Positions 5,866 through 11,262 of a stretch of DNA of 12,432 bases are shown here, piece by piece. How positions within the stretch are numbered: the stretch's first letter is position 1; every line of letters begins with the position of its first letter. Under the pieces are notes generated by a model. The model did no database searches. It was not told the origin of the DNA and worked only from the letters and a program-made list of their open reading frames with translations. Origin of the DNA: Candidatus Sericytochromatia bacterium (GTDB taxonomy: Bacteria; Cyanobacteriota; Sericytochromatia; UBA7694); assembly GCA_913773825.1 (NCBI GenBank), contig CAJYHH010000183.1, positions 1 to 12,432 of the forward strand. Direction: 5' to 3'. Both the position numbers and the translations under genes were made by a program.

Positions 5866-7550
5866 TTACTCGCCGCCAGCTTAAAGCACTCTGGAAGCTG
5901 AAGCTGCGTCTACTTGAACGCTTTTGGCATCAGCGCGACACGATGTATCGCTGGACGATGCTGATCTCGCTGCTGTTTAGTGCGCTTGTCGCCCTCGTCA
6001 TGGGGGCTGGAACCGGTTGGCTGGTTTATTCTTTGATGCCGATGGGTAAAGATCCAAGTGTTGGGCCGCAGATGATTCAACTGATCTGGCTGGGGATCTT
6101 TCTGATTATTTCAGTGGTCTGGGTCGTCTCTCCGCTGCTGTTTGTAATTAAAAACGAAAGCCTGACTTTGGATGTCTCACGTCTGACCCGTTACCCGATT
6201 GCTTATCGCACCTTACACGGCTTTCATACTTTATTGTCCCTGCTTGATCCCTGGACGATGTTTTATTACCCCATGGTCATCGCTATGTTAGTGGCTGTTT
6301 TAGCCCAGGCCGGCGCAGGTTTGTTTATCAGTATGAGTGCTTTATTAATGCTTTGGGTCTTGGTGCATACGGCCTGGAGCAGGCTGTTTCAGGATTTAAT
6401 TACAGTCTTGTTTAACAGCCGCAAGCTGCGAGAGATTTTGAGCCTGATCGTGATTGTCATGGTGATTCTGGTGGCTTTTGTGCCCGCGCTGATTACTGAA
6501 CGCACCGCTTTTGAACAATTGGCCAAAATTAAAGCTCCTAACCTGGAACTGTTTTTAGCTCAGTGGCCCACTTGGCGCAAGATGCGGCCGCTGCTTGAGT
6601 TTTTCCTCTATGCCACGCCGGCTGGTGCTTTTGTTCAGGCGCTTTCAGGTCTGGTTTATGAGCAGCCGCGCTGGTGGCTGGAAGGCTGTATTAGTTTATT
6701 TGGCTGGCTGGTTTTAGCCAATATTTCAGGGATTGCGTTACTACGAAGCTTGTTTAGTGAGCCTCCTGCCATCGTCGCCAGTACCGCAAGCAGCAGCCCA
6801 CTTTTTGCTAAATGGCGTCTACCAGGACTGGCTTTTGATCTGCGTGTGATGGTTCTAAAAGAACTAAGAGTTTATTTTCGCAGTTTGCTTGGCAAGCTTA
6901 GCTTTTTTCTGACGCCGCTGCTTGTGGTGATTTTGCGTTTGGTCGGTCTTGGTGCTTCCGGGGCTTATGCCCCAGCTTCGCTGCTTTTGGGCATGACGGT
7001 TTATGTCTTTATGACCTCGCTGTTTTTGTATATCAACTATTTTGGCCCTGACGGTGAAGGCTTTAAGCTGTATCTCTTAAGTGGGATGTCTGAACGACGT
7101 GTGATTCTGGCTAAAAATCTGGCTTTGGGATTATTTGCCGGGGCTGAATTTGCGATTGTGCTGGTGCTGTATACAGCTCTTTACCGCCAGCCAGATGTTG
7201 ACACGATCTTGTTTGGGATTGGTTCTTTTGTTGCTCTGCTAATGGGTGTGCTCTCAATGGGGAATCTTCTTTCAATGCGCTTTGCTGGCTTTATGGACCT
7301 CAATCAGACTCAGTATCGCCAAAGTAACGGTACGCCGATTTTACTCGCGATCCAGGTTTTATCGATGATTGCAGGCGTTTTAGGTTTTGCGCTCTGGATT
7401 GCCCATCGTCAGCATGAGCCGCTGTGGCTAGTTGGCTTGATGTTAGCGGGCTTAATGAGCACAGGCTGGTGGCTCTTACTGCCTTTTTCAGCTTCGCTTT
7501 TTAAAGAAAAACGCTGGCAGATTTTAGAAGAAGTGACTAAAAAAGAATAA
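5856..7550 (+). CDS. ABC exporter permease, large ABC-2-like subunit
   Basis: A 564-residue membrane subunit, about twice the length of a simple ABC-2 permease. It resembles the family described as putative ABC exporter permease (I think Pfam ABC_tran_2). The basic N-terminus (RRQLKALWKLKLRLLERFW) is cytoplasmic. I count about twelve hydrophobic helices, near residues 33-60, 73-97, 132-153, 156-175, 192-213, 274-297, 346-366, 372-396, 417-441, 450-470, 494-516 and 521-545. The segment NYFGPDGEGFKLYLLSG (394-410), followed by a basic helix (ERRVILAKNLALG), matches the coupling region typical of these proteins. The ATG overlaps the end of the ATPase gene by ten bases, with no good SD sequence, so translation probably depends on coupling. 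Two copies, or one pseudo-symmetric copy, would pair with an ATPase dimer. The substrate is unknown. Confidence 0.9.
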   Translation: MDVITRRQLKALWKLKLRLLERFWHQRDTMYRWTMLISLLFSALVALVMGAGTGWLVYSLMPMGKDPSVGPQMIQLIWLGIFLIISVVWVVSPLLFVIKNESLTLDVSRLTRYPIAYRTLHGFHTLLSLLDPWTMFYYPMVIAMLVAVLAQAGAGLFISMSALLMLWVLVHTAWSRLFQDLITVLFNSRKLREILSLIVIVMVILVAFVPALITERTAFEQLAKIKAPNLELFLAQWPTWRKMRPLLEFFLYATPAGAFVQALSGLVYEQPRWWLEGCISLFGWLVLANISGIALLRSLFSEPPAIVASTASSSPLFAKWRLPGLAFDLRVMVLKELRVYFRSLLGKLSFFLTPLLVVILRLVGLGASGAYAPASLLLGMTVYVFMTSLFLYINYFGPDGEGFKLYLLSGMSERRVILAKNLALGLFAGAEFAIVLVLYTALYRQPDVDTILFGIGSFVALLMGVLSMGNLLSMRFAGFMDLNQTQYRQSNGTPILLAIQVLSMIAGVLGFALWIAHRQHEPLWLVGLMLAGLMSTGWWLLLPFSASLFKEKRWQILEEVTKKE

Positions 7551-7551
7551 T

Positions 7552-7591
7552 TCCGCTTAAAAAAGAATTTTTATATCATATTTTAAGCGGA
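7552..7591. terminator. Terminator hairpin between converging genes
   Basis: An 11-base-pair perfect stem (7552-7562 with 7581-7591, TCCGCTTAAAA) encloses an 18-base loop. It sits between the permease stop at 7550 and the end of the convergent TM2 gene at 7603. A T-run follows a few bases later on the plus strand (7598-7604) and another lies beyond it on the minus strand, so it may serve both genes. Confidence 0.65.
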
Positions 7592-7602
7592 TAGTCTCTT
7601 TT

Positions 7603-7986
7603 TTAGAGATTGACTTTTAATCCATACTTTTGTGCGAATGCATCTTCGCTCATTGTGAGGTACATAATACATTCAAAAAGGGCAGCAATACCAGGAATAA
7701 ATGTCCAGCAGAATAGTAAATAAAGAATTCCCATACCGACTTGGCCCAAGTAGAATTTATGAGCTCCAATTCCACCTAATAAGAAAGCGAGTAATGCTGC
7801 TACTCCCTTACTTTTGTGAGCTACTACGGTAGTTTGCCTTTGATTCTGTTTTTCTGCCTTAAGACGAGCACAAAGGTCACAGTACATTTTGCCTGCTTCT
7901 TTGTTTAGACAAATTTCACAAATATATTTGCCACAGTCACTACACATGCCTACAGAAGATTTTTCTAGGTGTGTTGCACAGTTCAT
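7603..7986 (-). CDS. B-box-like zinc finger plus TM2 domain membrane protein
   Basis: A 127-residue protein of two modules. The first 40 residues hold a cysteine array CxxH-x8-CxxC-x4-CxxC-x9-CxxC (C3, H6, C15, C18, C23, C26, C36, C39), typical of a B-box-type domain binding two zinc ions. A short basic linker is followed by a TM2 domain: two membrane helices (about 61-79 and 84-110) joined around GGIGAHKFYLGQ, the family's defining turn. Many bacteria carry TM2 proteins with a zinc or zinc-ribbon head; their role is not settled. The upstream gene on the same strand encodes a product with the same zinc head and exactly the same spacing. The 43-base gap between them suggests an operon. AAGGAG at 7995-8000 stands eight bases before the ATG. 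The gene is AT-richer than most of the window. Confidence 0.88.
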   Translation of the reverse strand: MNCATHLEKSSVGMCSDCGKYICEICLNKEAGKMYCDLCARLKAEKQNQRQTTVVAHKSKGVAALLAFLLGGIGAHKFYLGQVGMGILYLLFCWTFIPGIAALFECIMYLTMSEDAFAQKYGLKVNL

Positions 7987-7994
7987 AGGTCTTT

Positions 7995-8000
7995 CTCCTT
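7995..8000 (-). promoter_or_regulatory. Shine-Dalgarno sequence of the zinc-finger/TM2 gene
   Basis: Read on the minus strand as AAGGAG, eight bases before the ATG at 7986. It fixes the start immediately before the first zinc-ligand cysteine. Confidence 0.8.
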
Positions 8001-8029
8001 TTGGGGCTTAAAATTTGAGGTAATAAGAA

Positions 8030-8566
8030 TCATTTTCTTATTGAGTAAGTGATATTTCCTGAGAGGGTGTCTAAATCTTGGGATACAGCGCCGATAGAAA
8101 CTAAGTAGTGAACTTCTTTTTCAATTTCATCATAATTCACGTTTAACTTTGATGAAACGTGAGCAATGTTAATGATCCCATTATTGACTTGAGCACTATT
8201 TAAAATAAGTTCTCTTCTTGTATTTGCCTTATTTATAGACTGCTGAGTGTTCTTAAGCTTAAGGCCATAATAAATCGAAGCGGCTGTTGCAGGTGCTAAG
8301 AGAATGACCATTAAATTTGTTAGGTTAGCAAGAGTTATTAACCCTAAGAGAACTCCTAAGCCAAGAAGGTAATCAGCAAATGAAAGCTCCTTTGCTTTTA
8401 GAGAGTGTCTATTATTAGAGTGAAGTTGAGGAGAGCTGAGCCTTGCGCATAGATCACAATAATATTTGCCAGAAATTTTATTTAAGCAAAGAGAGCAAAT
8501 ATATTTGCCACACTCACGACAACCACCAATTGCAGTTTGTTCTAAGTGCACATAACACTTTGACAT
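8030..8566 (-). CDS. B-box-like zinc finger, membrane helices and C-terminal winged helix
   Basis: A 178-residue protein of three parts. Residues 4-40 repeat the zinc array of the downstream gene with identical spacing (C4, H7, C16, C19, C24, C27, C37, C40). Two hydrophobic segments follow, near 63-81 and 84-101. The C-terminus from about 117 looks like a winged helix-turn-helix: helix RRELILNSAQVNNG, helix NIAHVSSKLN, a long third helix NYDEIEKEVHYLVSIGAV, and a wing around SQDLDTLSGNITYSI. No TM2 turn is present, so this is not a second TM2 protein but a different module behind the same head. I infer a membrane-anchored sensor or scaffold. The winged helix may bind protein rather than DNA. 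GGAG at 8574-8577 lies seven bases before the ATG. The gene is AT-rich and shares its operon with the TM2 gene. Confidence 0.72.
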   Translation of the reverse strand: MSKCYVHLEQTAIGGCRECGKYICSLCLNKISGKYYCDLCARLSSPQLHSNNRHSLKAKELSFADYLLGLGVLLGLITLANLTNLMVILLAPATAASIYYGLKLKNTQQSINKANTRRELILNSAQVNNGIINIAHVSSKLNVNYDEIEKEVHYLVSIGAVSQDLDTLSGNITYSIRK

Positions 8567-8620
8567 TAGTTAACTCCAAATTTGAAATTGATTCTCGTTG
8601 CCAAAGTTTTCAGAAAACAT

Positions 8621-8649
8621 ATTTTATACTATTTTTCTTGATCAGTCAA
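8621..8649 (-). promoter_or_regulatory. Promoter of the zinc-finger membrane protein pair
   Basis: On the minus strand a -35 box TTGACT (8644-8649) is followed after 17 bases by TAAAAT (8621-8626). Transcription should start near 8614, leaving a leader of about 48 bases to the ATG at 8566. Confidence 0.65.
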
Positions 8650-8689
8650 ATTTGTTGTTTTGATTTTAATTTTCTGTTTTTTTAGGTAA

Positions 8690-8719
8690 TTGAAAATATT
8701 TTAAAGTCATTGATATATT
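8690..8719 (+). promoter_or_regulatory. Candidate promoter of the TfoX-like gene
   Basis: TTGAAA (8690-8695) and TATATT (8714-8719) are separated by 18 bases. The predicted start is near 8726, giving a leader of about 67 bases. The region is so AT-rich that chance matches are likely; TTGATA at 8710-8715 with TAATAA at 8734-8739 is an alternative. Confidence 0.4.
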
Positions 8720-8780
8720 TTAAGAGCTATAAATAATAAATTAGGCTTATCTCTATCCTTGAGCCAAAAAAATAAAAGTT

Positions 8781-8786
8781 GAGGAA
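8781..8786 (+). promoter_or_regulatory. Shine-Dalgarno sequence pointing to a non-canonical start codon
   Basis: GAGGAA stands 3 bases before ATT at 8790 and 6 bases before ATA at 8793. No ATG, GTG or TTG in the TfoX frame follows until 8826, where no SD sequence precedes. Confidence 0.6.
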
Positions 8787-8792
8787 CGCATT

Positions 8793-9137
8793 ATAGTTAG
8801 TAAACAAGAAACCGTAGACAAGATAGTGAGTCAGGTACAGGCTGCTGGTGAAGTTTCAGCTCGCAAAATGTTTGGTGAATATGGCTTGTACTGTGATGGC
8901 AAAATGGTGGGCACCATCTGTGATGACCAGTTATTTATCAAGATGAATGAACCCGGCAAAGCCTTTGCTGAAGGCCATTATCACGAAGCCAGTCCTTATG
9001 ATGGGGCCAAAGCTGCTTTGCAGATTAAGGCTGATAAGCTTGAAGACGTAGCCTGGCTGAGTGAGCTGGTGCGTTTAAGTGCTGAAGCTTTACCCGCTCC
9101 TAAAGCTAAAAAAGCCTCAAAAGCTGCAAAGGGCTAA
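8793..9137 (+). CDS. TfoX N-terminal domain protein with probable ATA or ATT start
   Basis: A small soluble protein with the TfoX/Sxy N-terminal domain. The core reads GEVSARKMFGEYGLYCDGK, then MVGTICDDQLFIKMN, and ends in a Lys/Ala-rich tail. Full TfoX/Sxy proteins regulate competence in gamma-proteobacteria, but stand-alone N-terminal-domain proteins of about 110 residues are widespread and their role is unclear. The first ordinary start codon is GTG at 8826, which would give 103 residues and cut the usual first helix. The frame is open back to 8763, and the codons from 8793 read I-VSKQETVDKIVSQV, matching the normal family N-terminus. Together with GAGGAA at 8781, this favours initiation at ATA (8793) or ATT (8790), giving about 114 residues. 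A sequencing error or a mutated ATG is possible. A terminator follows directly. Confidence 0.85.
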   Translation: MVSKQETVDKIVSQVQAAGEVSARKMFGEYGLYCDGKMVGTICDDQLFIKMNEPGKAFAEGHYHEASPYDGAKAALQIKADKLEDVAWLSELVRLSAEALPAPKAKKASKAAKG

Positions 9138-9145
9138 CGCTTTCT

Positions 9146-9185
9146 AAACCAAGAGCCCTGATTGCTTGATCAGGGCTTTTGGTTT
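9146..9185. terminator. Bidirectional intrinsic terminator between the TfoX and DUF3370 genes
   Basis: A 17-base-pair stem with one G-T wobble (9146-9162 with 9169-9185, core AGCCCTGAT) encloses a 6-base loop. The arms end in A-rich and T-rich tracts, so either strand can produce a U-rich tail. It separates two converging genes that stop at 9137 and 9208. Confidence 0.9.
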
Positions 9186-9207
9186 GATGTCAATCAGGCT
9201 TTAGCGT

Positions 9208-10593
9208 TTATTCAACCCGGCCGATTGTCAGCAGCTGGGGTGGGCTGGCGTCAGCGGGGTAAATCATATTTAGCTTGACGTCATAGTTGGTTTTAGGCGG
9301 AATGGTGATCAGCGCTAAAGGTTGGCTTTCCTGACCATCTTTTAAGACCAGATGAGTGAGCTGATCCTGCTGGATACTGTATTCGTCAACCCAGCGCAAA
9401 CGAACACTGCCGCGGAACATCGGCTGTTTATTCGGCGGGTACAGATAACGCATCTCAGCTGATTTGCCTGAACCATTGATGCTTGCCGGTTGATTTAAAG
9501 CGATGCTAAAAGTCTGAAACTGAGCGGTTTTGTTGTGCAGCGGAATCTCAAGGTTATAGCGCACGCCATAGTTGCCGTGAGCCTGATAGGCTGAGTCTGG
9601 GTTGCGGCGCAGCATATCGCCACTTTGATTTTGAGTGGTGCCAAAGCGTTTAAGATAAGCCGATGAAATTGGATAGCCGACTTTCTGACCCACGCCTGGG
9701 CGCTCCATAATCCGGGTGCCATCCCAGAGCTTACCTGACCAGGAAAGGCCACTGCTGACACCTGAGACACGTCCATATCGGAAACCAGCCGGCGGTGGAT
9801 CAGCTGGGTCATAGGGCGTGGGGGACTGTTCACGCGGGCCAGCTAATTTATGCTCATTGAGTAACATCTGATAGTCTTCGAGTTTGGGTGAAACAAATTG
9901 GCCATTTTGTTTATGTGCGTAAGCTGCCAGATAAGACAGATGAACCGGAGCATCACTATGAAAATACATCAGGCTGGAGCGGCCGTTGATCGGCGGCAAA
10001 ATGGCGACATTGGTGGTAATCGGGAGTGAGCTGACAATCTGGCTGCTGCGAGCCGGAATCTCCATTTCAATCCTTTTAAGCTGAGACTTTCCAGCAATCA
10101 GTTCAGTGGCGATGCGATCACCAGGGCCGGCGTAAATCGCGGCTGCCGGATTGCTGGCAAAGGCTGGCAGGTCGCGAAAGAGTGCATCTGGCTGAGACAG
10201 ATAACTTGCGCCTTCTTTTAAGGTCAGGCGCAAAGGCTTATTGCTGAGGTTAGTGGCAAGCAAGCCCAGATATAATAAGCGCTCACCAGGCGTATTGTCT
10301 TTGGCGATATGATGAGAAAAGACGCCAAAATCACCGTTAAAAGGATAGTTTAAAAAGGGCGTGTCGGTTCGTTCGCTGCCAGGCAGAGTTGAAACTAAAA
10401 TACCCGCTTCGTTAATGACTTCGGGGCTATTGCTGTTAAGCATCGGCAGGTTGTCGAGGCTTCCGGGCAGCGGATACATAGCTGTGGTTTGCAGGCTCTC
10501 GACCTGAACAATGGTCTGGGCCTGGCTGGGTAGAGCACTCAGGCTAAACAGACACAGGCTGGAAGCGAAGGTTAGGCGTTTGAGCATGCGCAT
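9208..10593 (-). CDS. DUF3370 family secreted protein
   Basis: An exported protein of 461 residues in the DUF3370 family, which I know chiefly from Cyanobacteria. Residues 1 to about 26 form a Sec signal peptide: MRMLKRL, a hydrophobic core, and a probable cleavage after PSQA. Family landmarks follow. PLPGSLDNLPMLNSNSPEV lies near the mature N-terminus. NYPFNGDFGVFSHHIAK, ASYLSQPDALF and IYAGPGDRI come next, then PPINGRSSLMYF, KLAGPREQSPTP, YGRVSGVSSGLSW and AHGNYGVRYNLEIPLHNKT. FRGSVRLRW and IYPADASPPQLLTI stand near the end. The fold is probably beta-rich and the site periplasmic or surface; no function is known to me. I chose ATG at 10593 because GAGG (10601-10604) stands seven bases before it. 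The longer frame back to GTG at 10632 would overlap the promoter. Confidence 0.9.
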   Translation of the reverse strand: MRMLKRLTFASSLCLFSLSALPSQAQTIVQVESLQTTAMYPLPGSLDNLPMLNSNSPEVINEAGILVSTLPGSERTDTPFLNYPFNGDFGVFSHHIAKDNTPGERLLYLGLLATNLSNKPLRLTLKEGASYLSQPDALFRDLPAFASNPAAAIYAGPGDRIATELIAGKSQLKRIEMEIPARSSQIVSSLPITTNVAILPPINGRSSLMYFHSDAPVHLSYLAAYAHKQNGQFVSPKLEDYQMLLNEHKLAGPREQSPTPYDPADPPPAGFRYGRVSGVSSGLSWSGKLWDGTRIMERPGVGQKVGYPISSAYLKRFGTTQNQSGDMLRRNPDSAYQAHGNYGVRYNLEIPLHNKTAQFQTFSIALNQPASINGSGKSAEMRYLYPPNKQPMFRGSVRLRWVDEYSIQQDQLTHLVLKDGQESQPLALITIPPKTNYDVKLNMIYPADASPPQLLTIGRVE

Positions 10594-10600
10594 CCGGATT

Positions 10601-10604
10601 CCTC
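10601..10604 (-). promoter_or_regulatory. Shine-Dalgarno sequence that decides the DUF3370 start
   Basis: GAGG on the minus strand lies seven bases before ATG at 10593. No such site precedes the other in-frame starts at 10620 (ATG) and 10632 (GTG). Confidence 0.7.
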
Positions 10605-10622
10605 GGGTGATTTTTTCCATGC

Positions 10623-10631
10623 ATGATAACA
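10623..10631 (-). promoter_or_regulatory. Extended -10 promoter of the DUF3370 gene
   Basis: The minus strand reads TGTTATCAT, an extended -10 element. The predicted transcription start is near 10616, leaving about 23 bases to the ATG at 10593. No clear -35 box is seen. Confidence 0.5.
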
Positions 10632-10808
10632 CGGATGAGAAAAGGGAGCTTTGGGCTTTGCACCTGGCGGTGCGGTTATGGGTATGAGTGGTGGGTGGTG
10701 AGTTTTTTTTGAAGAAATAAGCTGGCTTTGGGATACAAGCGTCTCTTTAGCGCTAATCTTTCCTCTTCAAAGTCCATAGCCTTCACGGCCTACACAGCCC
10801 ATAGCTTC

Positions 10809-11189
10809 CTACAAAAACAGACTCACCAGCAGCACAATCATCAGCATGATCAGGCTCATGAGTAAAAAGGCGACCCAAAAATTTAAAAACAATTCAAGAA
10901 TTTGGCCAAAATCTTTGAGCTTGAGATAAAATTTGCCAACAAGCGCCAGCAGCAGGGCTTCGATGCCAAAAAAGAACAGATTACCGAAAAAACCGAGCTG
11001 GAGCATAAAGCCTGCAGCGAGCACAATGAAGGGCAAAAGAGCCATCATAATCGGCCAGACTTCGCTGCGCTTTTGCTCGGTAAACGCCGGATCTTGCTGG
11101 CGGGCCCAGGCATCTAGCGGAAAGACCGCATAGTACCAGATAGACTGAGGGCGGCCGTGTTCGTAACCATAATCGTAAGGACTGCTCAT
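10809..11189 (-). CDS. Small integral membrane protein, unknown function
   Basis: I do not recognise a family. The 126-residue product starts with a polar, tyrosine-rich segment (MSSPYDYGYEHGRPQSIWYY) and reaches its membrane part after about 45 residues. Three hydrophobic stretches follow, near 46-65, 67-88 and 100-126, with a short KFYLKLKDFGQ loop between the last two. The polar head contains DAWARQQDPAF and a tryptophan, so it may pack on the membrane surface. ATG at 11189 is the only usable start: no ATG, GTG or TTG precedes it in frame near the promoter and there is no SD sequence, so translation is probably leaderless. A terminator isolates it from the upstream propeller gene, and I see none after its stop. 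Confidence 0.7.
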   Translation of the reverse strand: MSSPYDYGYEHGRPQSIWYYAVFPLDAWARQQDPAFTEQKRSEVWPIMMALLPFIVLAAGFMLQLGFFGNLFFFGIEALLLALVGKFYLKLKDFGQILELFLNFWVAFLLMSLIMLMIVLLVSLFL

Positions 11190-11196
11190 AGCCTGG

Positions 11197-11205
11197 ATTA
11201 TAACA
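11197..11205 (-). promoter_or_regulatory. Consensus extended -10 promoter giving a probably leaderless mRNA
   Basis: The minus strand reads TGTTATAAT, a perfect extended -10 element. Seven bases separate it from the ATG at 11189, so transcription should begin at or next to the start codon. Its TG lies immediately after the U-run region of the preceding terminator. Confidence 0.7.
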
Positions 11206-11207
11206 TC

Positions 11208-11251
11208 AAAAAACAGTAAAGCCCTCGCAGATGCGAGGGCTTTGAACTGTT
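11208..11251 (-). terminator. Intrinsic terminator of the propeller gene
   Basis: An inner 12-base-pair stem (AAAGCCCTCGCA, 11218-11229 with 11232-11243) is extended by an outer AACAGT/ACTGTT arm across a 2-base bulge. On the minus strand a run of six T follows (11213-11208). Confidence 0.9.
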
Positions 11252-11262
11252 AAAGCTGTTGT

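Noticed and set aside
8012..8040. Possible Fur-box-like sequence (TAATAAGAATCATTTTCTTA)
   Set aside because: It lies between two genes of one operon, matches poorly, and similar AT-rich stretches are frequent nearby.
8443..8685. An 80-codon plus-strand frame
   Set aside because: It is antisense to the zinc-finger/winged-helix gene and ends in AT-rich noncoding sequence with no protein-like pattern.
10747..10756. Palindrome TTAGCGCTAA as a possible operator
   Set aside because: A single short palindrome downstream of a gene, not next to a promoter and without a second copy in the window.
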